DNA of 64,000 nucleotides from positions 645,255 to 709,254 of the forward strand of contig NZ_JAUSSM010000001.1 in NCBI RefSeq assembly GCF_030812315.1, in the 5' to 3' direction. The notes under the pieces are model-generated. The model ran no database searches. It had not been told where the DNA came from and saw only the letters and a program-made list of their open reading frames with translations. Every line of letters starts with the position of its first letter. Positions within the stretch are counted from its first letter, which is position 1. The stretch comes from Arthrobacter oryzae. Its GTDB lineage: Bacteria > Actinomycetota > Actinomycetes > Actinomycetales > Micrococcaceae. The position numbers were made by a program, and so were the translations under genes. Positions 56,325-64,000 of this stretch are shown here, piece after piece.

Positions 56325-56626
56325 GACGTTGCCCGGACGCTGGAACACTGAGCCGTGCGCTGCCGGCTGCGGCGCGGGAAATATTGTTCGCACCCGGCGC
56401 GCCGAATTGCACTGGCGTAATTATGCGGCGTACGGCACAATAAGAGTCATGCCCGGCAACTCTCAAGTCTGACTTGAAGCTCGCCCTCCGGCGGGTTTAC
56501 GCAGTACCGGGCACTAATTTCATAGTCTTGCAGGGATGACCGGCAGTATGCGGGAGCCTTGCGCGACAGACACACATCCAGGCAGAGGTCGTTGGGGAAG
56601 ACGTACCTACAGCTATGGAGGATGGA
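56325..56626. other. Intergenic region before DUF3145 gene
   Basis: No gene seen. Contains a perfect inverted repeat TCAAGT-3-ACTTGA (56463-56477) and AT-rich spots at TAATTATG (56419-56426) and TAATTT (56515-56520). The leader ends in GGAGGA before the DUF3145 start. Confidence 0.5.
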
Positions 56627-57130
56627 ATGTCTGTTGCAATGACCCGCGGTGTCTTGTTCGTTCACTCGGCCCCGACCGCCCTGTGCCCCCACGTTGAGTG
56701 GGCCATCGGGTCGGTCGTGGACAAGCGCACGGACCTTGAGTGGACTGCTCAGCCGGCTGCGCCCGGAATGTTCCGTTCGGAACTGTCCTGGACCGGCAGC
56801 CCGGGGACCGGCGCCCTGCTGGCGTCTGCTCTTCGTGGCTGGGCGCACCTGCGCTATGAGGTCACCGAGGAGCCCAGCCAGGGTGTGGACGGTGGCAGAT
56901 GGTCGCACACGCCGGAGCTGGGAATCTTCCACGCCGTCACCGACGTGCACGGAAACATCATGGTCTCTGAGGATCGCATCCGCTACGCCTATGAGTCCGG
57001 CGCGGGCGATCCCTCCGCCGTCTATCACGAACTCTCCCTTGCCCTTGGCGAAGCATGGGATGAGGAGCTGGAGCCGTTCAGGCATGCCGCAGAGGGTGCC
57101 CCTGTGCGCTGGCTGCACCAGGTCGGCTGA
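56627..57130 (+). CDS. DUF3145 family protein
   Basis: 167-residue protein found almost only in actinobacteria. Recognised from RGVLFVHSAPTALCPHVEWAIG, LRYEVTEEPSQGVDGGRWSHTP, and the long acidic C-terminus. Conserved opposite fabF in Streptomyces and relatives (recalled). No known activity. ATG 56627 is 5 bp after GGAGG; an in-frame ATG lies 12 bp upstream. Shares a bidirectional terminator with fabF. Confidence 0.9.
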   Translation: MSVAMTRGVLFVHSAPTALCPHVEWAIGSVVDKRTDLEWTAQPAAPGMFRSELSWTGSPGTGALLASALRGWAHLRYEVTEEPSQGVDGGRWSHTPELGIFHAVTDVHGNIMVSEDRIRYAYESGAGDPSAVYHELSLALGEAWDEELEPFRHAAEGAPVRWLHQVG

Positions 57131-57173
57131 CCGGCGCAGGCTGACCGGTCCGCCGTGCCATAACCTCCATAAC

Positions 57174-57209
57174 GCAAGAGACCCCCGCCGGACGGCAGGG
57201 GTCTCTTGC
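57174..57209. terminator. Bidirectional hairpin between DUF3145 gene and fabF
   Basis: GCAAGAGACCCC pairs with GGGGTCTCTTGC around a CGCCGGACGGCA loop region. T-tracts are short. Confidence 0.75.
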
Positions 57210-57226
57210 TGTTGCAACCGCGGACG

Positions 57227-58465
57227 CTAGATGCTGCGGACTGCAATCACAGCGTTGTGGCCGCCGAAGCCGAACGAGTTGCTCAGCGCCACGATGCTGC
57301 CCGAGGGCAGGTCGCGAGCGGTCTTGGTCACGACGTCGAGCGGGATCTCGGGGTCCTGGTTTTCCAGGTTGATGGTTACCGGAGCCTTGCGCTCGTAGAC
57401 AGCCAGCACGGTCAGCACGGCCTCCACGGCACCGGAGGCGCCCAGCAGGTGGCCCATCTGGGACTTCGTTGCCGAGACCGCCACGTTGTCCACATGTGCG
57501 CCCAAGGCGGCCCGCAGGGCCGTGTACTCGGGCTTGTCCCCGACAGGGGTGGAGGTTGCGTGCGCGTTGACGTGGACCACGTCCTCGGCCTGGATGCGGC
57601 CATCGAACATTGCGGCCTTCAATGCGCGGGTGGCACCCAGGCCTTCGGGGTCCGGGGCGGTGATGTGGTAAGCGTCAGCCGTCACCGAGGTTCCGGCGAG
57701 CTCACCGTAGATCCGTGCTCCGCGGGCAAGCGCGTGTTCCTCGGCCTCGATGACCAAGGCGCCGGCGCCTTCACCCATGACGAAACCGTCGCGGCCAGTG
57801 TCGTAGGGGCGCGAAGCACCCGCGGGATCGTCATTGCGGCGCGAGAGGGCCTGCATCGAGGCAAAGGCAGCAATGGGCATGGGGTGGATCGCCGCTTCGG
57901 CCCCGCCGCAGACGACGACGTCGGCTTTGCCGGAGCGGATCAGGTCCAGGCCAAGGTGCAGGGCCTCGGTGCCGGAGGCGCAGGCGGACACCGGAGTATG
58001 GGCGCCTGCACGGGCGCCCAGGTCCAGGCTCACCGCTGCGGCCACACCGTTGGGCATCAGCATGGGCACCGTCATCGGCAGGACACGTCGCGGACCCTTT
58101 TCGCGCAGGGTGTCCCACGCGTCCAGCAGTGTCCACACGCCGCCGATGCCCGTGGCGAAAGCCACAGCCAGGCGGTCGTGGTCGACTTCTGTAATGCCGG
58201 AGTCCGCCCAGGCTTCGCGTGCGGCAACGACGCCGAACTGTGTGGACGGGTCCATCCGCTTTGCTTCTACGCGGCTCAAAACGTCCAGCGCGGGGGTGGA
58301 GGCGCGGGCTGCGAAGTGAACGGGCAGTTCGTACTTGGCCACCCAGTCGTCCTCGAGCGTGTGCGCGCCGGAGACGCCCTTCAGCGCGTTCTTCCACATT
58401 GTGGGGACATCGCCGCCAATGGGTGTGGTGGCACCCAGACCGGTAATGACTACTTTGCGTGCCAT
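57227..58465 (-). CDS. fabF: 3-oxoacyl-ACP synthase II
   Basis: Chain-elongating condensing enzyme of FAS II. 412 residues. Seen: catalytic Cys162 in SACASGTEA, His302 in NAHATSTPVGD and His339 in MGHLLGASGAVEA, plus the N-terminal VVITGLGATTPIG. Last gene of the fab run. ATG 58465. A 157-bp gap with a strong hairpin separates it from acpP. Confidence 0.97.
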   Translation of the reverse strand: MARKVVITGLGATTPIGGDVPTMWKNALKGVSGAHTLEDDWVAKYELPVHFAARASTPALDVLSRVEAKRMDPSTQFGVVAAREAWADSGITEVDHDRLAVAFATGIGGVWTLLDAWDTLREKGPRRVLPMTVPMLMPNGVAAAVSLDLGARAGAHTPVSACASGTEALHLGLDLIRSGKADVVVCGGAEAAIHPMPIAAFASMQALSRRNDDPAGASRPYDTGRDGFVMGEGAGALVIEAEEHALARGARIYGELAGTSVTADAYHITAPDPEGLGATRALKAAMFDGRIQAEDVVHVNAHATSTPVGDKPEYTALRAALGAHVDNVAVSATKSQMGHLLGASGAVEAVLTVLAVYERKAPVTINLENQDPEIPLDVVTKTARDLPSGSIVALSNSFGFGGHNAVIAVRSI

Positions 58466-58553
58466 GGGATCACTCTCTATCGGTGCGCATGCCGGGTCCG
58501 GGAAATGCCTGGCCGGGGCTGCGTGGGGAAACTTGAGGTCATTCAGCGGTGCT

Positions 58554-58586
58554 CGGTCCGGGGCGCTGGTTCAGCACCCCGGACCG
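58554..58586 (-). other. Strong hairpin between acpP and fabF
   Basis: CGGTCCGGGG pairs with CCCCGGACCG, with an inner GCTG/CAGC pairing and a 3-nt loop. There is no T-run on the minus strand, so it may stabilise the acpP mRNA or reduce read-through into fabF. Confidence 0.6.
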
Positions 58587-58622
58587 GCTACCGGGTCCGG
58601 CCATTGCCGGCAGGTGCCAGGA

Positions 58623-58868
58623 CTAGGCCTGTGCGTTTGCGATGAAGCTGACTGCGTCACCGACGGTCTTGAGGTTCTTGACCTCTTCGTCCGGGATACG
58701 CACGCCGAACTTTTCCTCAGCGTTGACGACGATGGTCATCATCGAGATGGAGTCGATGTCCAGGTCCTCGGTGAAGGACTTGTCCAGCTCGACAGCTTCG
58801 GTGGCGAGGCCGGTTTCTTCGTTGACGATTTCAGCCAGGCCGGCCAGGATTTCTTCGTTGCTAGCCAT
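58623..58868 (-). CDS. acpP: Acyl carrier protein
   Basis: 81-residue acidic carrier of the growing acyl chain. Seen: Ser40 in DLDIDSISMM, the phosphopantetheine site (DSL in most bacteria, DSI here), and the amphipathic helix EEKFGVRIPDEEVKNLKTV. ATG 58868 has AAAAGGAGCC before it. Two stem-loops lie in the leader. Confidence 0.97.
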   Translation of the reverse strand: MASNEEILAGLAEIVNEETGLATEAVELDKSFTEDLDIDSISMMTIVVNAEEKFGVRIPDEEVKNLKTVGDAVSFIANAQA

Positions 58869-58889
58869 TGATGGCTCCTTTTCTTGTTG

Positions 58890-58934
58890 CCGGCAGGTGC
58901 TGCCGGAAATGATTCAAGCCGAGATTACGGCTTG
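58890..58934 (-). other. Twin stem-loops in the acpP leader
   Basis: CCGGCAG-GTG-CTGCCGG (58890-58906) and CAAGCCG-6-CGGCTTG (58915-58934), both perfect, lie between fabH and acpP. They may mark an RNA-processing or stabilising site that lets ACP exceed the enzymes. Confidence 0.55.
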
Positions 58935-58988
58935 GTTCGCGAATCCGTGCTGTACAGAACGTATTCAGTTGTGGGTAAAGGGTGCGGG

Positions 58989-60050
58989 CTACGGGAGCAC
59001 GATTACCTGTGCGCCGAAGACCAGGCCTGCGCCGAATCCGATCTGCAGGGCGAGTCCGCCGCTGAGTTCGGGGTTTTCCTGCAACAGGCGGTGCGTGGCC
59101 AGCGGAATGGAAGCCGCCGAGGTGTTTCCAGCGTCGGCGATGTCCCGTGCGACCTTGACGGTTTCCGGAAGCTTGAGCTTCTTGACCATCTCGTCAATGA
59201 TGCGCATGTTGGCCTGGTGCGGGATGAACGCCACGAGGTCCTCGGCAGCGATGCCGGCGGCGTCGAGTGCCTGCTGTGCCACTTTGGCCATCTCCCAGAC
59301 AGCCCACCGGAAGACGGTCTGGCCGTCCTGGCGCAGCGTGGGCCAGATGGCAGCATCGGTCACCTCGGCCTCGCCGGCGCTCAGTGAACCGGCCTTGTTC
59401 GCGGCCAGCGCCAGTTCGCGGACATCCAGCAGCGAGTGTGTCATGCCGATGGCATCCCACTTGCTTCCGTCCGAACCCCAGACCGACGGACCTATGCCTG
59501 CAGTCTCCGAAGGGCCGATGACGACGGCGCCGGCGCCGTCGCCGAGCAGGAAGGAAATGGTGCGCTCGGTGTTGTCGATGACGTCCGAGAGCTTCTCGGC
59601 ACCGACCACCAGCACGTAATCTGCTGCGCCGGAGCGGACCAGGGCGTCGCCCTGGGCAATCCCGTAGCAGTAGCCTGCACAGGCAGCGGAGATGTCGAAG
59701 GCCGGAGCCGGCGTGGCGCCGAGGCGGTCCGCCAGGCTGGCGGCCGCGGACGGCGTCGCGAAGGGATGCGTCACAGTCGAGACGATGACCGCGCCCAGCT
59801 GGGTGGCTTCGATTCCGGCCTTCGCCAGGGCTTCGCGGGCAGCGCCCTCCGCCATGTCAATGACGCTGATGTCTGCGGGGGCGCGGTGACGGGTCACAAT
59901 GCCGGTGCGCTGCCGGATCCATTCGTCCGAGGAATCGATCCACTGGCAGACATCGTCGTTGGTGACGATGACGTCCGGGCGGTAGGCACCCAGTCCGAGG
60001 ATGCGGGTGTGTTCCCGCAGCGGTGCCTGCTTGAGTGCGGGAGCGCTCAT
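58989..60050 (-). CDS. fabH: 3-oxoacyl-ACP synthase III
   Basis: Starts fatty-acid chains by condensing acyl-CoA with malonyl-ACP; in this group it should prefer branched primers. 353 residues. Seen: catalytic Cys124 in SAACAGYCYG, His278 in PHQANMRI, Asn309 in GNTSAASIPLA. ATG 60050 overlaps the fabD stop (ATGA). Confidence 0.96.
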   Translation of the reverse strand: MSAPALKQAPLREHTRILGLGAYRPDVIVTNDDVCQWIDSSDEWIRQRTGIVTRHRAPADISVIDMAEGAAREALAKAGIEATQLGAVIVSTVTHPFATPSAAASLADRLGATPAPAFDISAACAGYCYGIAQGDALVRSGAADYVLVVGAEKLSDVIDNTERTISFLLGDGAGAVVIGPSETAGIGPSVWGSDGSKWDAIGMTHSLLDVRELALAANKAGSLSAGEAEVTDAAIWPTLRQDGQTVFRWAVWEMAKVAQQALDAAGIAAEDLVAFIPHQANMRIIDEMVKKLKLPETVKVARDIADAGNTSAASIPLATHRLLQENPELSGGLALQIGFGAGLVFGAQVIVLP

Positions 60051-60976
60051 GCCTGTCCCTCCAGTTCTGCGAATAGTGCGAGGGCGGCGGTGAGGTCCTC
60101 GGGAGTCTTGACGGCTACCGTCTTGACTCCGGGCATGCCTCGCTTGGCGAGCCCGGCCAGGGTGCCGGCCGGCGCAAGTTCAATGACGCCCGTGACGCCG
60201 CGCTGCACCAGCGATTCCATGCACAGGTCCCAGCGGACCGGCCGTGAGACCTGGGCGATGAGGCTGCCGACTGCCGCGCCGCCGTCGGTCACTTCCTTGC
60301 CGTCAAAGTTGGAAAGGAGGGGCACCTGCGGGTTCTGCGGCTGAAGCGACGGCTTCAGTGCTTCCAGCGCCGCAACGGCGGGGGACATGTGCGAGGTGTG
60401 GAAGGCCCCTGCCACCTTCAGCGGGATCACGCGGGCCCTGGCCGGGGGATTGTCAGCGAGGGTCTTGAGCTGCTCGAACGTGCCGGCCGCGACGGTCTGG
60501 CCGGCACCGTTCACGTTGGCCGGCGTGGCGCCGGAGGCCTCGATGGCTGCAAGGACCTCGGCCGGGTCGCCGCCTACCACTGCACTCATGCCCGTGGGCG
60601 TGACGGCGGCAGCAGCGGCCATGCTGTTGGCACGTTCCCGCACGAAGGTCATGGCCTCGGTCTCGGTCAGGACACCGGCAAGCGCCGACGCCGTGATCTC
60701 GCCGACCGAATGTCCGGCGAGGACGACCGGAAGGGTGCTGAGTTCAACGTCGAACAGGGACTTGGCGGCGATCAGTCCGGCCGCAACGATCAGCGGCTGT
60801 GCCACCGCCGTATCCTTGATGGTTTCCTCATCCGACGTGGTGCCGTGTGCGGTGAGGTCGATGCCTGCTATTTCACTGAGGGAGGCCAAATGGCCTGCGA
60901 CGGGAGGCAGTTCCAGCCAAGGGGCTAGAAAACCAGGGGTCTGGGAGCCCTGTCCAGGGCAGACGATTGCAAGCAC
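60047..60976 (-). CDS. fabD: Malonyl-CoA--ACP transacylase
   Basis: Loads malonyl units on ACP. 309 residues. Seen: CPGQGSQTPG near the N-terminus, nucleophile Ser90 in AGHSVGEITA, and His193 in GAFHTSHM. The GTG at 60976 is chosen because homologues begin LAIVCPGQG; 19 extra codons would precede it in the open frame. First gene of the fabD-fabH-acpP-fabF order, just after fasR. Confidence 0.94.
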   Translation of the reverse strand: MLAIVCPGQGSQTPGFLAPWLELPPVAGHLASLSEIAGIDLTAHGTTSDEETIKDTAVAQPLIVAAGLIAAKSLFDVELSTLPVVLAGHSVGEITASALAGVLTETEAMTFVRERANSMAAAAAVTPTGMSAVVGGDPAEVLAAIEASGATPANVNGAGQTVAAGTFEQLKTLADNPPARARVIPLKVAGAFHTSHMSPAVAALEALKPSLQPQNPQVPLLSNFDGKEVTDGGAAVGSLIAQVSRPVRWDLCMESLVQRGVTGVIELAPAGTLAGLAKRGMPGVKTVAVKTPEDLTAALALFAELEGQA

Positions 60977-61042
60977 GTATCCAGCTTTCCAAATTACCGC
61001 GTGATTCTCGGTGTATTCATGCACCAAGCTCACTGGGTCAGT

Positions 61043-61059
61043 TTGTAGGAAGTCTACAA
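61043..61059. promoter_or_regulatory. Candidate FasR site before fabD
   Basis: Perfect inverted repeat TTGTAG-5-CTACAA between the fasR stop and fabD. Positioned ~70 bp upstream of fabD, as expected for an activator. Binding by FasR is inferred. Confidence 0.45.
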
Positions 61060-61063
61060 CGGT

Positions 61064-62308
61064 TCAGTTGCCGTTCCGGGACGGCTGGCGTTCTGTGGGC
61101 GCCTTGGGAGGCACGGAAAGTCGTCCCACCACGAGTGCCGCCTGAAGGACAAACGCCTCCCGCGGAAGCAGCGGATCCCAGCCGGTGACGTCACAAACCC
61201 GCTTGAGCCGGTAGCGGACGGTGTTGGCGTGCACGAAGAGTTCGCGCGCCGTAGCCTCCAGCGAATGGCCCAGTTCGAGGTAGGTTCCCAGAGTCTCCAC
61301 CAACCCGTTGGAGGCAGCGACGAGGGGCCGGTAGATGTTTTTGATGAGGGACCGGCGCGCGGCATCGTCCCCGGAAATGACCCGTTCCGGCAGCAGGTCG
61401 TCGGCGGCGACAGGGCGCGGCGCCGAGGGCCAGGCCCGCGCGGCCGTCAGCCCCGCGAAGGCCGACTGCGCTGAACTGCTCGCTTCCAGCAGGGAGCCCG
61501 CCTCGGGGCCGTAGACAACGGGTCCCGGGGCGAACAGTTCGCTGAGCTTCAGGTAGGCGCTCTCCCGGTCCTGGACGCCGCCGAGGATGAGGATGAGGCG
61601 GTCCCCCTGGATGCCCACGAGGGCGTCCTCAGCGAACCGGCCGGCCGTCCGGCGCAGCTCGCTGACGTAACTGGCGCTCGGTTCCGACGGCGAATTGCCC
61701 ACCATTACGGTAAACCGCTCCTGCGCTTTCCAGCCGAGGGCGGCAATACGGGACCGCAAAGCGTCCGTGTTTTCGCCGCGGAGGATCGCATCAACGATCA
61801 GGGCTTCCAGCCGGGTGTCCCAAGAGCCCCTTGATTCGGCGGCGCGCGCGTAGACGTCAGCGGCGGCAAAGGCCACTTCGCGTGAATAACGGAGGACGGC
61901 TTCACGGAGGGCCGGCTGGTCCGCTTCCGGAGCGATCACGGGAACCTGGTCCTCCACGACCTCCACGACGATCCTGATGAGCTGGAGGGCCTTCTGCAGG
62001 CTGATGGAGCGGGTCAGCTCGGTGGGGGCGGTCCCGAAGACGTCCGTGAGGATCCACGACGGCGAGCTGGGCCGCTCGTACCACGTCACAAAAGCGGCGA
62101 TCCCGTTCTGGGCCACCATTCCGAGGGCGGACCGCTCATCGGAACTCAGCCGGCTGTACCAGGGGAGTGATTTTTCGAGCTGGCGCATGGTGGTGGTGGA
62201 CAATTGCCCCACACTGGCCCGGAGTTTCTTCAACGTCTGGGCTTTTTCCGGCGTCAGGGCGGGCGATGCCGGCTTGCGCTTTGCGGGAGTGGGGTTTGGC
62301 TCTGCCAT
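61064..62308 (-). CDS. fasR: PucR/CdaR-type regulator of fatty-acid genes (FasR-like)
   Basis: 414 residues. Seen: a long helical N-terminal half (PEKAQTLKKLRASVGQLSTTTM; TELTRSISLQKALQLIRIVVEVVE), a middle GGDEF-like region, and a C-terminal PucR helix-turn-helix (YLELGHSLEATARELFVHANTVRYRLKRV in part). Streptomyces FasR has this type and position and activates fabDHPF; the same role is inferred here. ATG 62308 chosen; an upstream ATG at 62344 would add 12 residues. aceE lies upstream on the same strand behind a terminator. Confidence 0.9.
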   Translation of the reverse strand: MAEPNPTPAKRKPASPALTPEKAQTLKKLRASVGQLSTTTMRQLEKSLPWYSRLSSDERSALGMVAQNGIAAFVTWYERPSSPSWILTDVFGTAPTELTRSISLQKALQLIRIVVEVVEDQVPVIAPEADQPALREAVLRYSREVAFAAADVYARAAESRGSWDTRLEALIVDAILRGENTDALRSRIAALGWKAQERFTVMVGNSPSEPSASYVSELRRTAGRFAEDALVGIQGDRLILILGGVQDRESAYLKLSELFAPGPVVYGPEAGSLLEASSSAQSAFAGLTAARAWPSAPRPVAADDLLPERVISGDDAARRSLIKNIYRPLVAASNGLVETLGTYLELGHSLEATARELFVHANTVRYRLKRVCDVTGWDPLLPREAFVLQAALVVGRLSVPPKAPTERQPSRNGN

Positions 62309-62420
62309 GCATCGAGCATACGGTGCGCGCAGGCCAACCTCCATTTGTGCAAAGGCTACAACTCGATTTGTGCTGCATCACAGGACCGCCGCGTTCGCGG
62401 AACGCTGGGCCAATAACGAC

Positions 62421-62456
62421 GACGGCGGCCCCCACCGTTAGGTGGAAGCCGCCGTC
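62421..62456 (-). terminator. Terminator after aceE
   Basis: GACGGCGGC pairs with GCCGCCGTC, with an inner CACC-GTTA-GGTG hairpin. It lies 18 bp past the aceE stop. Confidence 0.75.
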
Positions 62457-62474
62457 AGATTCACTGCTAACGGG

Positions 62475-64000
62475 TCAGGACTCTCCGCCGGCGTTCCCGG
62501 TGGATCCAGCGTTCACGTTGTGGAGCCGGTACTTCTCAATTGCCTGGACCGGAGCCTGGGCGTCCACTTCGCTGCGGCGGGCGAGCATCTCCAGCGAACG
62601 GACCACGATGGAGTGGATGTCGTTCTTGAAGAAGCGGCGTGCCGCGGCCCGGGTGTCGGAGAAGCCGAAGCCGTCCGCGCCGAGCGAGGCGAACTCGTTC
62701 GGGAGGAACTGGCGGATCTGGTCCGGGACGGCCTTCATGTAGTCCGAGACCGCCACGATGGGGCCGGTTGCCCCTTCAAGCTGGGCCGTGACGAACGGCA
62801 CCCGTGCCGGCTGGCCCGGGTTGAGGAACGCGTCCTCTTCCGCTGCCATGGCGTCGCGGCGCAGTTCGTTCCAGGACGTGACGGACCAGACATCCGCGGA
62901 GACGCCCCAGTCCTCGGCCAGGAGCCGCTGGGCCTCCAGTGCCCACGGCACCGACACACCCGATGCCAGGATCTGCGTGCGGGGGCCGTCAATCTTGGCC
63001 GGTGCCAGCAGGTAGATGCCCTTGAGCACGCCTTCAACGTCCAGCTCTTCCGGCTCAGCCGGCTGGGTGATGGGTTCGTTGTAGACGGTGATGTAGTACA
63101 TCAGGTTCCGGTCTGTCGACTCCGGTCCGTACATGCGCTCGATGCCGTCGCGCATGATGTGGCCCATTTCGTAGCCGTAGGCGGGGTCGTAGGTGACCAC
63201 TGCCGGGTTGGTGGCGGCGAGGATGGGTGAGTGGCCGTCGGCGTGCTGGAGTCCTTCGCCGGTGAGGGTGGTCCGTCCGGCGGTGGCGCCGATGATGAAG
63301 CCGCGGGTCATCTGGTCGGCTGCGGCCCAGAAGGCGTCGCCGGTGCGCTGGAAGCCGAACATGGAGTAGAAGACGTAGACCGGGATCAGCGGCACGCCGT
63401 GGGTGGCGTAGGCGGTGCCGGCGGCGGTGAAGGCTGCGACGGCGCCGGCTTCGTTGATGCCGGGGTGGATCAGCTGGCCCTGGGCGGATTCCTTGTAGGC
63501 CAGGACCAGGTCCCGGTCCACGGAGAGGTAGTTCTGCCCCTTGGGGTTGTAGATCTTCGCCGTGGGGAAGAACGCGTCCATTCCGAACGTGCGGGCCTCA
63601 TCGGGGATGATCGGCGCGATGTGCTTGCCGAATTCCTTGTCCCGCATGAGGTCCTTGAGCAGCCGGACGAAGGCCATGGTGGTGGCGGCCTGCTGCTTGC
63701 CCGAACCGCGTTTGGCAACCTCGTAGGACTTCGCCTCGGGAAGCGTGATCGAGTCATGCTTGCTGCGGCGTTCCGGGACGGAACCGCCCAGTGCGGCGCG
63801 GCGCTCCATCATGTACGCGATTTCCGGCGCGTCGGTTCCCGGGTGGAAGTACGGCGGCTGGTACGGATCGCCCTCAAGCTGCTCATCCGTGATGGGGATG
63901 CGCAAGTGGTCCCTGAACGACTTGAGGTCGTCGAGGGTGAGTTTTTTCATTTGGTGGGTGGCGTTGCGGCCTTCGAAGTGCGGTCCGAGTCCGTAGCCCT
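62475..64000 (-). CDS. aceE: Pyruvate dehydrogenase E1 component, C-terminal part
   Basis: The homodimeric E1 of the pyruvate dehydrogenase complex, which decarboxylates pyruvate with TPP. About 507 C-terminal residues are present; the 5' end lies beyond the window. The frame is open from [20 protein letters not shown] at the edge, so Met at 63950 is internal. Seen: [57 protein letters not shown] and [14 protein letters not shown]. It supplies acetyl-CoA next to the FAS II genes. Confidence 0.95.
   Translation of the reverse strand, partial: GYGLGPHFEGRNATHQMKKLTLDDLKSFRDHLRIPITDEQLEGDPYQPPYFHPGTDAPEIAYMMERRAALGGSVPERRSKHDSITLPEAKSYEVAKRGSGKQQAATTMAFVRLLKDLMRDKEFGKHIAPIIPDEARTFGMDAFFPTAKIYNPKGQNYLSVDRDLVLAYKESAQGQLIHPGINEAGAVAAFTAAGTAYATHGVPLIPVYVFYSMFGFQRTGDAFWAAADQMTRGFIIGATAGRTTLTGEGLQHADGHSPILAATNPAVVTYDPAYGYEMGHIMRDGIERMYGPESTDRNLMYYITVYNEPITQPAEPEELDVEGVLKGIYLLAPAKIDGPRTQILASGVSVPWALEAQRLLAEDWGVSADVWSVTSWNELRRDAMAAEEDAFLNPGQPARVPFVTAQLEGATGPIVAVSDYMKAVPDQIRQFLPNEFASLGADGFGFSDTRAAARRFFKNDIHSIVVRSLEMLARRSEVDAQAPVQAIEKYRLHNVNAGSTGNAGGES

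Noticed and set aside
57206..58645. Plus-strand frame of 479 residues under fabF
   Set aside because: Antisense to a perfect fabF with all catalytic residues.

Overview
The window is a compact, high-GC stretch of actinobacterial chromosome. It most likely comes from Arthrobacter, Pseudarthrobacter or a close relative in the Micrococcales. This rests on the protein sequences and gene neighbourhoods: an NdgR-type IclR regulator divergent from leuCD, a PucR-type FasR ahead of fabD-fabH-acpP-fabF, DUF3145, DUF2469 and DUF3515 proteins, tandem type I signal peptidases behind rplS, many GTG/TTG starts, and Cys-free L32. It is almost wholly core housekeeping DNA. I see no insertion sequence, prophage, CRISPR array, rRNA or plasmid gene, and no obvious island.

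Layout. 1-6 kb: MBL-fold hydrolase, FAA-family hydrolase, gltX, HAD phosphatase, and a frameshifted Leu/Gly heptad-repeat membrane protein. 6.0-6.3 kb: tRNA-Gln(CTG) and tRNA-Glu(CTC). 6.4-9.9 kb: a coupled pair of dynamin-like membrane GTPases. 9.9-18.5 kb: DUF1697 protein, ndgR/leuCD, then murA-plsC-gpsA-ddl (wall and lipid precursors) and a DUF3515 lipoprotein. 18.5-26.1 kb: thiL-DAK2-recG-rsmD, an opposing aminotransferase/spermidine-synthase-like pair, and coaD. 26.2-33.8 kb: yceD-rpmF-rnc-mutM-smc-ftsY. 33.8-40.2 kb: MFS transporter, amtB-glnK, zwf and ffh. 40.3-45.7 kb: alpha/beta hydrolase, thiC with a TPP riboswitch, amidohydrolase, two-domain VOC protein and an unrecognised ORF. 45.9-51.6 kb: rpsP-khpA-rimM-trmD-rplS-lepB-lepB-rnhB-DUF2469. 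51.9-57.1 kb: a 36-aa CxxC small ORF, yraN-comM-dprA-xerC and DUF3145. 57.2-64 kb, all on the minus strand: aceE (5' end outside the window), fasR, fabD, fabH, acpP and fabF.

How the genes work together. Both protein halves of SRP targeting (ffh, ftsY) and two signal peptidases are present. Pyruvate dehydrogenase E1 (acetyl-CoA supply) sits beside the FAS II genes and their regulator. The rpsP and yceD clusters join ribosomal proteins to RNA-processing enzymes.

No clearly new multi-gene system stands out. The points most worth a second look are: (a) yceD, whose only well-placed start is an ATT that overlaps the stop of a 7-codon minicistron; (b) the dynamin-like GTPase pair, in which one partner has a degenerate G4 motif; (c) a one-base frameshift in the heptad-repeat membrane protein; (d) the 36-aa CxxC small ORF; (e) short duplications of the last codons and stop just downstream of many genes; (f) 15-bp tandem repeats in the rimM tail; (g) a perfect inverted repeat between fasR and fabD. 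All calls were made by eye, without database searches.
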